From Pollenia angustigena (lineage: Eukaryota > Arthropoda > Insecta > Diptera > Polleniidae), in NCBI GenBank assembly GCA_930367215.1, contig OV884060.1, forward strand, positions 182,291,253 through 182,355,252: a stretch of 64,000 bases of DNA, read 5' to 3'. A program made the translations under genes and the position numbers. The notes beneath the pieces are model-generated. The model was not told the origin of the DNA. It did no database searches and saw only the letters and a list, made by a program, of their open reading frames with translations. Within the stretch, counting starts at the first letter, position 1; each line of letters opens with the position of its first letter. Of this stretch, positions 12,177-25,079 are shown in pieces.

Positions 12177-13130
12177 GAGCAAGCCAGGTATAGTCGTACC
12201 TGGAATCCTGCAAAGATTAAAAATGATAGGCCTCGTGATTTCTTGACATCGAAGTCTGACTATAAATGCTATCTGGGACCACGGGAGTTAATAGACCACG
12301 GTGAGCAGGCAGTAGATTGACAGTTGGCTCGGGCCCCAGGCGGTATATTCTCTTAGGGAAGGGTGACTTTGTGCTATATAAAATTTCTGTGGATACATGT
12401 TTTCGGAGATGTGTAAAATGTTTGAGGTGGTAGGTTATGCCTGTTGTGGTGAAGATCTGGTAGTTTTGTTAGTTAAGAGTAGGGTTGAAGGACTGTAAAA
12501 TGGGCACTGAAGACCTGAAATTACAAGCGGATGATAAGTTGAGTTACCAAGGCTGAAGATATGTGTGCGTTGGTAAAGGATGGAGAGTACTGTTTTTCAC
12601 TACTCTCATGAGATGTGTTTTTCGCGGGATGATGCTCTTGCGCGGGGAGTAATTTTCCTTTGGCCCCGGGTCCCTTCCCGTATGTGATACCAACACACAG
12701 GTGTCCCTTTGCTTACATGTTTGTCTAAAACATGCACTTACTATTTGCTTTCGATCCGGAGATATTTTACCGTGTGGAATAGCAACAGTGCTCAGTGACT
12801 ATCATCAGCAAGTCAAACATACGCAACTACTGACATCGTGTAATAACCAAGGGACACAATTTCTAGTGCGCGGTCTACCTACAATCCTATTGTCTTTGAC
12901 AAATGAAAGGTCTCTTGTTGAGATTTGCGAATTTACGTCCTTGAGTACTTTAAAAGACTAATATAAAGCCTAGAGTGCAAAGCCAAAAAGCAGCTGCTTT
13001 GCAAAGCAATCAACTTTGCAAAGCAATCTGAAGATTAGTAGGTATAATGCCACCAGGGCCCCTTAAACAGTAATGATCGCCACTATCATGACGTCCCCCT
13101 TGGTTATAATTTTTTCAAAGTCCACTTGAA
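12177..13130. other. GC-richer unassigned stretch
   Basis: Noticeably less AT-rich than everything around it (for example GGCTCGGGCCCCAGGCGG near 12330, GGCCCCGGGTCCC near 12661). No intact gene; open frames at 12132-12320 and 12701-12961 have no motif I know. It may be a fragment of a retroelement or of a unique gene desert; undecided. Confidence 0.35.
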
Positions 13131-13133
13131 TAG

Positions 13134-13481
13134 CAGCCGTACCTGAACAAAAGCAGCACGCGTTTTCTAGTTGTCAAATTTTGTCATTTCCATACAAATT
13201 GTATGAAGCATCCCTTAATAGCGCGGCATCAACGCTTTGTAATTGGATTTCGACCGCGCGTTTAATAATGAAGTTGGCCACTATTGTTAAGCCATTTTTT
13301 GGTCAATCTAGCGTTTTTATCTTAATTTTTGTTTAAAGTTTTGTAGATTTTATTAAACAAGAAAGTTATCACTACTGTGCGCGACACAACGTTGACGCTC
13401 TTCTTTAGGCATGGCATATCAGCGTTAAAGTTAAGCGGAAGAAAACTTTCCGCCTTCCGCTCTGGTTAAGGTTCGGCTGTA
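13134..13481. mobile_element. Small TIR element related to one inside the hAT at 59787
   Basis: Ends read GCAGCCGTACCTGAAC and, inverted, ACAGCCGAACCTTAACC. Its right two thirds match, in reverse orientation, 59965-60230: shared stretches include TTTAATAAAACCCACAAA-like, AGCTTTCTTGTTT and CGTTGACGC/GCGTCAAC. No coding. Confidence 0.6.
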
Positions 13482-16027
13482 AGCCTTTTTTTATAAACTG
13501 TGTTTTTTCTCTTTAAGTTTGTTTTTTTAATTTGATAAAATATTTATTTCTCCTGATCCACTGTGCATTCGTGCTTTTAATAAATTTACATAGACGACAC
13601 AATAACGAAATAAAAACAAGGTAGAAATGAAAGAAAACATATTGTGAATATTCATTCATTTGCCTTCTTTTCGTTTTTTTTTTTTTTTTTGTACTGGGTT
13701 TTTGTTTAACGAATTGCTTTTGCGGCACCAATTCTGATTTTAACGAATTTAATTTAAATAAAGATTTTCTAAAAATGTGAAACTCTTGTTGAGCAGTTGT
13801 GTTCCTCGTGTTGCTGTCGTCGTCGTCGACATCATCATCATCGCCAGCGTTGTCCAAAAGTAATTGTTGTTTTCGACATTCGAATCAATTTGATTTAGGT
13901 TCAATTCGATTCAGTTCAGTTAAATTTCTAATACTCTTGTGTCTTCTCTTTTGTTTTTATTTTCTATAATTTTTCTAATAAAATTTGTTGATGTTGGTTT
14001 TTAGACATGTGTTTAAAAAAGAGTTTTCAGTGATTTCAAATTAAGGAAAGAGAGTAATAAAAAAAAAAAAAAAAAAAAAAAGCAGCCAGACCCTGAGAAA
14101 ACTATTAAAAAAGAAGACCAGTGTAAAGGAATTTTATGAGAGTGTGTCTGTGTGTGAAAGTAAACAAAAGTAAGAGAGTTTGTGAGTTTCAGTAATAAAC
14201 ACTTTTTCTTTTTTTAAAAAGACACTGATTGTTTAGTCAAGGTGGCCATTAGTGAGCTGGGGTACGTGTGTTTGTGGGCATTAGTGTCTGTGTAAGGATT
14301 TGAGCATGACATTCTATTGTAGAATTATCTATTTTTATCTAACGTTTTGCTTTACCAGTTTAAGCTTATTAAAACCAACAAAAGCACGAAAACTAAAAAC
14401 AACAAAATCATATAACAAGTGAAACTAATACTTACACAAATACTACAGTTAAAAGTAAAGTGTAGGTGTATGCGTGTGTGTGTGTGTGTGTGTATTGGTG
14501 CTCATGTGTGAGATTGATTGCGTGCATTGCAAACATTTGATAAAACATTAGTGTTTCCAACATGAATATTTTATTGCATTTGTGGTATTTAAAACCCAAG
14601 TTTCAAAGTTCACCATGGTAAGTTGACTTTTTTCTACGTTTTATTTATTTTTATTATTTAATTTAAACATTTTTTAAATTTTATATTTAAATTTAAATTC
14701 CGCTGAAAATGTGTGTTATTTTTCATTAATTTTCATTACTTTTTCTGTGTCCTTGTTTTTGTGACACCAAACACAACTGTCGATTTTCACATCATGATGT
14801 CATTTTATTAAGGTTTACTTTATGTAAATCACTTTTTCTTTTGCATTATTAATTAAAATGATTGGTGGTAGTCCAAAAGTACTGGGCTTGCCAGTTGTAG
14901 ACTCCTTTGGGTGTCTCAGTAGTATTTTGTAATTAATAAAACAGTACATTGTTTCTAATCTATTAAACCGATTTGTTAAAACCACATGATATTTTGCAGC
15001 TCAGTATGGACCCATGTTCTCTAAGCCTTCTATAATTGCGTTAAAAATCTTATTTGGTGTTATGTTTGTTTAGGGGACGGATTAATATGTAAATGTTAGT
15101 TTTTACTTTAACAATTATATGCTAAATTATAAAGTTATTTATTTAACTCAAAATTTTTGCTATTTTTGCATACCTATTTTAGGCTAAGAAGGGTTTTGCG
15201 CCCAAGGGCACCCCTTCACACCGGGACCAAAGCAGTCCACTATGAATCTGTTAATTTTTGTTATTTTCTATTTTTTTGCATTCTTAAAATAAAATTTATA
15301 GGTTATGGTTGAATTGCTTGGATATTACACAAAATAGGAGCTTCCTTCAATGGTAATTCACCAGTAATGCATCTGAATTTTATATAATACTCCAAAAAGT
15401 CATATTTTAGCTTAATTTGGTTCTCTATAAGATAAACAGCTTTAAAAGTAGGATAAAAACGATTGCATATGGTTAATGTTGAAACCCGAAAATCTGTAAC
15501 TCGGTACAGTTATACAAAACCAAACCATTTGGCAATGCGAAATGAAACGTAAAACGCACAAAAGTCAGACAACCTGGGAAGGCCTAATTGCCCTAAAACA
15601 ATATAATTTACGACATTTAAGTAAACAGTTTTTCCTTTTTTTGAAATTTTGCTTTTCCCCATAAACTATTCAGGGATAGGGTTAAATGACAGTGGCCTGT
15701 TTGCCCGTTTTTCAGTTGGGATCATTTTCACGAGTGTCAAAATTTCTATCGGTAAATAACGTAAACAAGAATAGATTCTTCAGAACTTTTTTAAATATAA
15801 AAATTTTCACAAAAACAGAAACACATTAGACGGAGTGAATTTCATATTGAAAAAATGTAGGATCATATTTTGAATTATTGGGAGCATATTTTTTTTTATT
15901 CCCTAAGCTAATCCCCGCAAAGCTCTACACTTGTCTGCAGGAAAGAAACCAGAGTCTCTGGAAAAGAACCCGCAACACCGGGGCTGATAGACTAGCTCAC
16001 TACTAGGCTGCCGGGGCACTCTGAGCA
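13482..16027 (+). other. Transposon-poor stretch; possible fdl promoter/5' exon region
   Basis: No coding gene was found. It holds a poly-A run (14060-14080), a (TG)n microsatellite (14474-14493) and little recognisable transposon sequence apart from a SINE-like piece near its right end. At 14614-14624 the text ACCATGGTAAGTTG is a strong 5' splice donor match preceded by about 600 bp resembling a fly 5' UTR. Because fdl exon 1 has an upstream acceptor, this is a candidate leader exon 17 kb upstream. This is inference only; RNA evidence is absent. Confidence 0.25.
15900..16022 (-). repeat. tRNA-derived SINE-like fragment
   Basis: On the - strand it reads CCCCGGCAGCCTAGTAGTGAG then CTAGTCTATCAG and later GCGGGTTCTTTTCC, resembling tRNA A and B boxes. 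It is similar to 49437-49533, including the downstream AGACTCTGG. No cloverleaf can be drawn, so this is a SINE head rather than a tRNA gene. Confidence 0.5.
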
Positions 16028-16029
16028 TA

Positions 16030-16876
16030 CACGCAAAGAAAGAACATGGTTGTGGTAAACATATTCTAAGTGCAACATATTATGATAAGATTCATGATTG
16101 TAGTCATCATATTAAGATTATTATTGAATCATATTATGGCTAAATATATTCGTAAAATGAAATCATAATATTTTTCCCTTAATCATATTATTATTCTGTT
16201 AATCATTATAAGTTAAGAACTAATCATATTATTGTCATGTCAATCATAATAAGTTAAGAAGCAATCATATTATTATCATGTTAATCATAATAAGCTAAGA
16301 AATTAATCATGTTATTGTCATGTTAATCATAATAAGCTTAGAAGTAATCATATTATCTTCATGTAATTCATAATAAATTTAGAAGCAATCATATTATGAT
16401 ACAGCACCTTTCACAACTGTAATTATATTGTAATTTTTTTTTAATTTCTTTAAACTTATTATTTCTTATGGGAATTTATCTTTAAATTGTTTGACCGCTC
16501 ACATATAAAAAAACGACACAACTGATTTAAAATTATTTTACAAATGGCGCCTACATAATATTGTTAGAGTAAAAATAGTTTGTTTGCATCTTAAACATAA
16601 ATTTGATAAATGTATAGAAAACTATCATGTTATGGCTATTAAATGGTTGTGAGTAACATAATATGTTTTGAAAGTTATCATAATTATTTTTAATTATTTT
16701 TCGGTCAACAATACTCAAACTTATAGTTGCGATAAACAGTGATATGTTTACAGTAACTATAATATGGTTGATATTAAATAAAAATAACAATTATTTGTGT
16801 ACGACAACAATATATTGTTATAATAAACATAGTATTGTTGCCGTAATCATGCCCAACCATATTTTTTCTCTGCGTG
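16030..16876. mobile_element. AT-rich TA-flanked TIR element with internal tandem repeats
   Basis: Inverted ends CACGCAAAGAAAGAACATGG / CCATATTTTTTCTCTGCGTG, flanked by TA (16028-16029, 16877-16878). 16160-16400 contains about five units of roughly 55 bp (AATCATATTATTGTCATGTT followed by AATCATAATAAG). The whole element is built of ATTATG/CATAAT words, so apparent open frames on both strands at 16551-16965 are not genes. Confidence 0.7.
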
Positions 16877-16878
16877 TA

Positions 16879-17475
16879 TATTCTAATAATAAATGCATAA
16901 AAATCCAGCCTCTTTCTATGGCTATTTTCTATCTTTGTGCCGAAAACAAATGAAGTCAACTTCATACCGTAAGATTATACCGCAAAGGCAGGTACTCCCT
17001 TAAACCTAGAACATTTCCGCGATAAGCGTTAATGATTTGGCAAGATTATACAGGGCTTGATATGAATCTTAATCCAATTAAGCACGAGTGTTCTTATCTT
17101 CCCAAGCATTGTCCTCCCAACAAAAATTGAGATTCAAACGTAGCAGATTTGTAAGGGAGAATTGTAACAGTTTCGCTTACCATTTCGCTTAAGCTGCCTA
17201 CACACGAGTGATTTGTGCGTGTTTTTTGTTCGTGATCGACGTCTTGTTAATGGAGCTGTGCGCGCACAAATCACAAGCAATTTGAATTTTTTATGATTTG
17301 TTCGATGTGTTAGTAGACATTTTTATAATATTTGCATATAAAAAATAATTAAAAAAGTATAGTCGATCAAGCATACGTCAAAGTATTTACACACAAATTT
17401 TTGATTGCTCCTCTTTGGACCAATCAGAGTAAAGTTATATTTTAAGGTTAAGATTCATATAAAAGTTATTTGTGT

Positions 17476-17513
<38 letters not shown>

Positions 17514-18983
17514 ACAAATATCAACGTACTTTTCAAAACTCTTTTGACTTATTAATATATGCTAAAAAAAAAGCTGCAAATGGTAAAAATATGCAAAAAT
17601 ATGCACTGACAAATTGATGCCAAAATTCATAAAAAGCTCTAAAACGTAAAAATAAAATGTTTTTGTATATTTAAGATTTCCTTGGTTATAACTCTGAAAA
17701 TAGTAGAAAGCCAGAGTCCTATTTTCTTAAGTTTAAAGGAAGTTTCCTACTTTTAGAATGCTAAGCGCCATTATTTTGTCGTATAAAAAGTATTTTTACT
17801 TAAACCTAACCGGTAGGATGAACTTGGCTTTAACATATCGCTCACTTTAAATTAAAGCAAAGTTGTAATAGGGAACAACTTTATATACGTGGGTCAAAAT
17901 CCTTCCTTTAACTAGCGCCAAGTCGCAATAATCTTAGTGTGGATTTTAAAAAAATTTGTGAAATTTATAGTCTAAAATTTAACACGAATAGATTTTGCTG
18001 TATGCATTTAAATTTCAAGGCAAACGTTAAACTTTTGTCCCACTGTGCATTTTGTGTAGTGCAGGGGACCCTCCAAGGGATACTACGTCGCCCAAAAGTT
18101 CATTAGATCGGAATTTCTTTTAAAACAGAATATTTATTATTTATTATTTTATCTTCTTTTTTTCAACAAGATCAAATTTTCCTTAATAATTTCAAAAAAA
18201 AAAGAGAGCAGAACAGAAGAAAAACATCGAAAAACCCTCATTAAATTTCAAAATGTTGGCCATTTTTCATGTTCTTGATTTTCTATTTTTAAGTCATTAT
18301 GTGACTTTTTTGTTCATGTACATTGTTTGTCATAATTAGTCGGTTTAATTTTACATGCAGCTCATCATCAACATCATCATCATCATCATGAACATCATCT
18401 GTTTAAGTTTTAAGTTTCAGTTTTATTTTCAGTTTCAGTCGCACTTTTAATGAGGTGGCCTGTACAACGAACAATTTATTGTTGTTAAGTTTTTTTCTTT
18501 CTACTGCTCACCTTCTTCGACAAAAAAAAAATATTGTAATTTTTGTTAAACACAAACTAAATGGAAAAAAATCTCACGCCTTTTATGATACTGACATTGA
18601 ATAATTATGGGAGAAAAAAACAATGACGGATTTTAAGAGAGGCACCACTGTTGGCTTTATTATGAAAGGACAATTAAAAATTGTTTAAAGGTAGTAGAAA
18701 AAAGTACTATATAAATAAGTAACATTTGTACATAAAAAGTTTATACAAGCTAATTATAACGATTCTTTAAAAAAAAAAATAGTAATAAAAGAGTACTATT
18801 TTCAAATTGTTCTGGACACCCTTTACAAAAAAGGTAGTAGAAAAATGTTTTTCTTAAATTTGGTTTTTAACACAGACATTCGTATTCGTATTCGAATTTC
18901 AAATTACAACTTAGTTTCTAGTTGCAGAAAGGTCGTTTGCAAATTTAAAATATAAAAATCTATTAGAAAAATATTACAAGTTT
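16879..18983. other. Unassigned AT-rich stretch
   Basis: No gene. It contains a 31-base poly-A run at about 17480-17510 and a (CAT)n run at about 18362-18395. A phrase TGCCTACACACGAGTGATTT near 17190 resembles MITE ends but no partner was found. Confidence 0.4.
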
Positions 18984-19204
18984 GTCTTATTGACAAGATT
19001 CTTCCTTGTTCTTCTTTGAACATGAATTGGCGTTCAAATGATTCATGTCATGTTGACTACATGTGCTTTTTTGATATCGAAAACAATAACAAAATTAAAC
19101 AACGAATGAAAAAGCAAAACGTAAAGACAGCACATGCATCTGTGTACTCGTTTCTTTTCCGCTCGTCCTTCTCGCCTATAAAGTAGCAATCTTGTCAATA
19201 AGAC
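18984..19204. mobile_element. Short TIR element (221 bp)
   Basis: Ends are a perfect 17-bp inverted repeat GTCTTATTGACAAGATT / AATCTTGTCAATAAGAC. The target duplication is unclear. No coding content. Confidence 0.5.
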
Positions 19205-19789
19205 ATGAGCCGTATGAACACAGACTTTCTTACTTCCATAAGAAATACAGTAATGTCTTACATTATAAGTACGGTATTAATAAAATTGGGTTAAAAAACC
19301 GGGATTAATGCGACAATATTTTCCTTTATAACCTTTTTCAATTTCTTTATTTAAATTTCTAAATCCCTAATGGAAAAAAATAATATATAAAAAATGACAC
19401 ACATAAAATGTCTTTAAACGAAAAGAGAAAGAGGGACCTAAATTTATTATGTACTAAAAAGTTTGTACGAGTACAATGTTCATTTAAGTGCAAGTACATT
19501 TTTATTTCCAGTTCTACTTTGACAATAATGTGCAACCTGTATGAAAAAAAGTACTTATAAATGTATTATGTATATAAATTATATATGGATGAATTAGGAT
19601 GGTACTAATTGGAACATATAACCTCTTCGTAAAATTTTCGTTAAACGAACTATTTCCATAAAAAGGACATTAAGTTCTTTTAATTCTAAAACTTTTTTAC
19701 AAAAATTACTGTAATTTATAATAAAATTTTGTTATATAAACTTCTTAGCTTTTTAAAAGGTTAATTAATTTTAAAAATTATTTTTCTAA

Positions 19790-20980
19790 TAAAAAGTACC
19801 TTATTTATTAAAAAGTAAATTTTTTTATAAAAAGTACATTATTTATAAAAGTACATTTTTGTTAATGAAAAGTTCTGTTTTAATAAAAAGTATTTTTTAT
19901 ATTTAAAATACCTTTTTTATTATAGTACCTTTTTTATAAAAAACAGATTTTAATTAAAGTTCCTTTTTAATAAAAATAACATTTTTAAAAATTTTTAGTA
20001 AAAAGTTCTTTTATTAATAAAAGTATCTTTTTTAAAAATTTTTAATACAAAGTTCCTTTACTAATAAAAGTACCTTTTTAATAAAAAAATTTTTTTAATG
20101 AAAATAACCCTTTTAATAAAAATAACCTTTTTAATAAAAAGTACCTTTATAATAAAAAAAAGTACCTTTATAATAAAAAGTACATTTTTAATAAATAGTA
20201 AATTTTTAATAAAAAGTACCTTTTGAATAAAAAGTAACATTTTAATAAAAATTACCATTTTAATAAAAAGTACCATTTTAATAAAAAGTACCATTTTAAT
20301 AAAAAAAAGTACCTATTTAATAAAAAGTACCATTTTAATAAAAAGTACATTCTTAATGAAAAGTATCTTTTTAATAAAAAGTACATTTTTTAATAAAAAG
20401 TACATTTTTTAATAAAAAGTACCTTTTTAATAAAAAATACCTCTTTTAATACAAAGTACCTATTTAATAAAAACTACATACATTTTTAATAAAAAGTACC
20501 TTTTTAATAAAAATTTTTTTTTTAATAAAAGTAGATTTTTAATAAAGAGTACCTTTTTAATAAAAATTAGATTTTTAATAAAAAGTACTTCATAATTAAA
20601 AGTAACTTTTTAATACAAAGCGGCTTTTTAATAGAAAGTGCCTGCTTAGTCTAGGTTTACACTATAAAATTTTTCTTTCAGAAAGTCTGAGTTTATTGGT
20701 GAGAGGGAAGATAACATGCTGTTCCTTTTTCCCTTCTCACCCATAAACTCAGACTTTCTGAAAGAAAACTTTCATAGTGTGATCCCAGACTTAAAAAAGT
20801 ACGTTTTCAAAAAAAGTAGGTTCTTCTTAATAGAAAGTATGTTTTAATAAGAAATAATATTTAATAAGAAGTAATTTTTTAATAAAAGGTACGTTTTTAT
20901 TAAAAAGGCCTTTTTTAAAAAAGAACGGTTTTATAAAAAGTACCAATTTTAATTAAAGTTTTTTAAAGTTTTATTTTTTT
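19790..20980. repeat. Degenerate minisatellite, unit about 18 bp (TTTTTAATAAAAAGTACC)
   Basis: Roughly sixty imperfect units run across this interval, with the highest order from 20080 to 20630. The unit contains the palindrome GTAC inside A/T runs. A 142-bp MITE (20649-20790) sits inside it. The apparent protein MVLFIKM... read on the - strand is a by-product of the repeat. Confidence 0.9.
20649..20790. mobile_element. 142-bp foldback MITE, TTA-flanked
   Basis: Nearly complete palindrome: TTTCAGAAAGTCTGAGTTTA on the left answered by TAAACTCAGACTTTCTGAAA on the right, loop about 25 bp. Flanked by TTA (20646-20648, 20791-20793), which fits PIF/Harbinger. It interrupts the minisatellite, so it is younger than the array. 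Confidence 0.8.
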
Positions 20981-21039
20981 ATAAAAAATTTATTTTTAAA
21001 ATGTATATTTTTCAATACAATTTTTATTAAAAATTAAAT

Positions 21040-21465
21040 TTTTAATATTTTTAATCAGGCTTAAGTTCATCAAATTTAATTTTCATTAAATTATTTTTAT
21101 GAAGATCGGAATTTTACAACATGAAAATTAATTAAAATTGTTATTGATAATCATTCATTGTTTCGATCTACCAAAGGTTAAAATACAATTTGGTTTAAGG
21201 ATTGATGTTTGACTATTGACATCAGCACTTGTCGATGGCTGCGAGTGTAAAACAGCAAATCCCTCTGAGGAGATCGAGTGGTAGCGATCGAAACATGTCA
21301 GGGTAACCAGCCGCTTGGGTTCGAATCTCAGGTCAGTCAAGAATGAATGATTATCAATAACAATTTTAATTAATTTTCATGTTGTAAAATTCCTTTATTC
21401 GTAAAAATAATTTAATGAAAATTAAATTTGATTAACTTAAGCCTGATTAAAAATATTAAAAATTT
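21040..21465. repeat. Foldback with ~120-bp arms and a tRNA-like loop
   Basis: 21040-21160 and 21340-21465 are inverted copies (for example TTACAACATGAAAATTAATT versus AATTAATTTTCATGTTGTAA). The 180-bp centre has a B-box-like GGGTTCGAATCTC at 21316-21328 and a GAGTGGTAGCGA about 55 bp before it, spacing as in tRNA-derived SINEs. No good cloverleaf was found. Confidence 0.65.
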
Positions 21466-22613
21466 TGATTAAAAACCATAAATAGTTCAACAAAATTACC
21501 ACAATACTAATTAAAAATTAAATTTTTTACAAAGCTAAAGACAAACGCTCTGATTTATTAGTTTCCAATAAATGCTTTTTTTGAAATCCATTCGCTTGGG
21601 ACTATCCTAATGCCCGTGTTTGTGTAAAATATTATGTAGTATGTCCTTATTGCAAATATTTGCCTTTTATATTTAGACCATGTGTTGTGTCTGTTTTTTT
21701 TTGCGTTTTTGTAAACATTTTCCCCGTCAACAACATCAAAACGGATCAGAAATAAAAAAAACAAAAAAGAAAGAAACCCCCCTTTTTCTATGGCTTCTAG
21801 TCAGACATGTCAGTTTGTTAGTCATAAAATACTTATTGTCACAATTACACGTTTTCATTAAATTACAAACAAATATGAAATGTTGGTTACAAAACAAAAT
21901 GAAAGTGATGCTTTTTTTGCAGGTTGTTGTTATTTTGTAATAAATAAAACTACAGGGAAGTGCAGGTCACCCCTTTGGAGTTTGCTCTTTTTTTTGTAAA
22001 GACGACTTGAAAGGAATAAGAATGTTTATTTAAAATTTAGAACAGTTTTGTTAAACTTTGCTAATTTAAGGATTTAAAATTGTTAAATGAAAATATGCAC
22101 TTAAAAATTAATGGTGTTCGGAAATGTATGCCCCTTTTAAAGAACCCTTTAAGCTTCATTAAGCACAGTGGTATATAATTTAATAGTTTAAAAGGTAATA
22201 ATGGGACTTCTAAATAAAAATTAAAGTTCATAGATAAGGAAGGACCTAGTAATTTAAGACACCCTGTTGTATCACAAGGTAGTTCTTCAGGGATTGAAAC
22301 CAAATACTTGGCTAATTTTTTTTTGGAATTTATAAATTTGTTTGTATTTTAAGTAAGTTCGTGACGTGCTGTAAATAGCAGTTGGCGGCATTTTCTTTTC
22401 AAACAACAACAATATTGAGTTAATAAAGAAGTCTTTATTTAACAATATATAATTACTTAGTTATGTTAAAAACAGAAATTTTTGCTTAATTTTAAAGAAA
22501 AGTTCTTTAAAAAATTCCCGTATTCTGAGGGAAGAATATGTGCTTAATGAAACTACTAGTAGAAATAAGATTAGAATAGTGGTAGAAAGCAGAAAAGAAA
22601 TTTGCTTCAAATC
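21466..22613. other. Unassigned AT-rich stretch
   Basis: Nothing recognisable. Short open frames on both strands lack motifs. Confidence 0.4.
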
Positions 22614-22850
22614 ACCTGGGGCCTGATTCTGGCAGTCGTGATCGAGTACTTTTGCGATTCGAAAGTTATATAATATCTAATTATGTATTTCAGTCAATAC
22701 TGAACGATTCAGAATTAGTTTTTCAGTGTTGTTAAGCATTAATTTGAGTTTCACAATACTGAAAAAATTATTTCGATTCGTTCAGTATCGACTAAAAGAA
22801 TTATAAATAAAATTGCTTTCGAATCAATCGAGAAAAAAATATTTCATTAC
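22614..22850. mobile_element. Decayed copy of the MITE at 44330
   Basis: It begins GGGGCCTGATTCTGGCAGTCGTGATCGAGT, matching the left end of 44330-44693, and continues with the CAGTGTTGT..ACAATACTGAAAAAATTATTTCG core; the right terminal repeat is lost after ATTGCTTTCGAATCAATCGAG. Confidence 0.65.
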
Positions 22851-22954
22851 CCAAAATAAGAGACATCAAAGGTGAACTTCAAATAATGAAACATTTACTA
22901 CGAAATATTTAAAAATATGTTACTTTATACACATAAATGTTACACTTATTCAGT

Positions 22955-23505
22955 CTATTATTGGTTTGACGCATATGCCAAAAAGTCGTAGTTAAGAACA
23001 CGACAATAAAGGTTTACATGAAGTTTTCTGAAAATATACCCGATAGATTTTTGTATTTTCACTACCGATTCCGGCATATGTTTTGAAGAAAAATTTAAAT
23101 TTTTGTGAACTTTCATAAACTTAGAAGTTAGTAATATTTTATTGAAAGTGCAAATTATAGTTCTTGTGCCGCATACACCACTTTTCTAAATTTATTTTCA
23201 AAAAGTAGCTTCTTGTGCTGCATACATATCGAGTCATTACCGCAAAAAAGCTTAAGCGACAAAAACAAAAACAAAAACAAAAAAAAAAAAAGGTTTTCAT
23301 ATAAATTTTGTATGAAGGTTGTCGCTTACGATAAAATAGTTATTGCTGTAAAATCGAAACGGTACTTTATGTGACCATGACATTAAAAAAAAGAAAATTG
23401 AAAATGATGTCGTTTAAGATTTTTTTGTAATGCCTCGATATACTTACTGCTGTGAATTGGGTTATTGTAATTTTATTTTGCTTTTACTAGACCTGTCTGT
23501 TAATT
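22955..23505 (+). mobile_element. Partial copy of the fdl-intron TIR family
   Basis: Starts CTATTATTGGTTTGACGCATATGCCAAAAAGTCGT and follows 37252-38100 for some 500 bp (ACATGAAGTTTTCTGAAAATATACCCGAT; CCACTTTTCTAAATTTATTTT; CTGCTGTGAATTGGGTTATTG). The far terminal repeat is absent. Confidence 0.6.
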
Positions 23506-25079
23506 TTTTTTATTGAACAAAGATAAGTATTAATTTTTTTTTGTATATATTTTAGCTTAGGAGATATGAGGTCAGCGAATTTACACGTTTATACCCTTTT
23601 TTATCCCCTTAACATTCGAATTTCCAAAAATCCCGTCTTAGTGAATCGATTTAGCGAGAGACCAACCTCGGGTCCAAATTCTCATTTTAAGCCTCAGGCG
23701 TTTATGTTGTGCGATAATGAATAATTTAGTCAGTCAGGAACAGAATTTTATATATAAAGATGTACTTCATTAGTAATTTTTAAAGCTATTTGAGTGGGGT
23801 TTTTGGCACCATTATGAATTGGAAACAAACAAACATTACGAATTTTACCTGTTAAGAACTAAAAATGTCATAATATACGTAATAATATTTACTCGTATTT
23901 AAATTTTAATAAATCCTTGGTTGTACAAAAACTGTCAAAAGGGCAGTATGAACACACACTTATATTAAAGTGAGGCTAAAATATGCAACATGCTTACAAT
24001 TTTTTCATGCAACATATGCACAAAAGAAATGGAAAATATATTCCCACAGTTGTATTTGTTGCATAAACGAATATGTACAAAAATGTATAACATGTAACAT
24101 ACATATGCAACATATGCAAAATATTTCTCAGAAAAGAAATCGCCATAAGTTTAATGGTGAGAGGGGAAGAACGAATTTAAAAGTGTACTTTGTTTCGTAT
24201 ACAACTATTTTTATGAATTTGTTTTTGAGAGGAAGAAGAATAAGGAGAAAATGCATGCAAACTACTTAAGTGCTGGTAAACAAAATGTTCAAATTAAAGT
24301 TTCTGCCGCTAATGTGGACGAAGACTAAAAGAAGCTACGCATTACAGTTTATTCCATACAAAACTGCGAAGTTGTTTTGAAATCCTTAATAAATTATCCA
24401 GTTTTTTTAATTTTACGCCACTGTGTAGCCTTATTCACACCGAATTCATATTAATATTGAAATGAACCAACATGTCTATTTTTGCATATGTGAATTAAAA
24501 ACATAAATTTGAATAAATTTCTTTATTTTATTTTTAAAATAAACGTACAAAACATATTTAACATTTCAACTCATTTATTATTTTGTAAACTATTTTAAAG
24601 TTTATCGTTAATATCTTTTGAATACATTCTTTGGTTCTATTTCAGCAATAATAAAATGCTTAATTAAAAGAAATATTTTCAAATACCCTCTCAACCCCTT
24701 TTCCAGAATTTCAATACTTGCTCATACGTTTAGAAAACTAAATGTCTTAATAATTATGTGACCCTTTTTACGAGATTAAAAGGAACGACAGCCAGCCATA
24801 CTGTGTCTATGAAAATGTGCCTTTTTTTAGTTTAAAATGTCATTAAAATAAAACTCACACCACGTTTAAAAAAAAGTTAAAAGGACAATCAATAGAAAAA
24901 ATCCTATCGATAAACTATTTAAAGGTCAAAGTGTGTATCAGTTTTGTTTAATTTTTAGGTTTAAGATAAAAAAATAAATAAACTTTATATTTACTTTAAG
25001 TTAAAAATATGTAGTAAAAACAAAAAAAAAAAAGTCTAATAAGTCAGATGTGTCAAAGAGGAAACACTAGAGCGTTTCT
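23506..25079. other. Unassigned AT-rich stretch
   Basis: No gene supported. The frame at 23970-24269 is made of ATGCAACATATG repeats and has no protein motif. Confidence 0.4.

Noticed and set aside
13513..13857. - strand 114-codon frame with an Asp-rich start
   Set aside because: The Asp run comes from a CAT/CGT trinucleotide microsatellite and the rest has no motif; no splice or homology support.
16551..16965. Three overlapping frames on both strands
   Set aside because: They lie in an AT-rich inverted-repeat element; symmetrical sequence opens frames on both strands.
20061..20294. Repetitive hydrophobic 'protein' (FIKMVLFIKM pattern)
   Set aside because: It is a by-product of the 18-bp minisatellite read in one frame.
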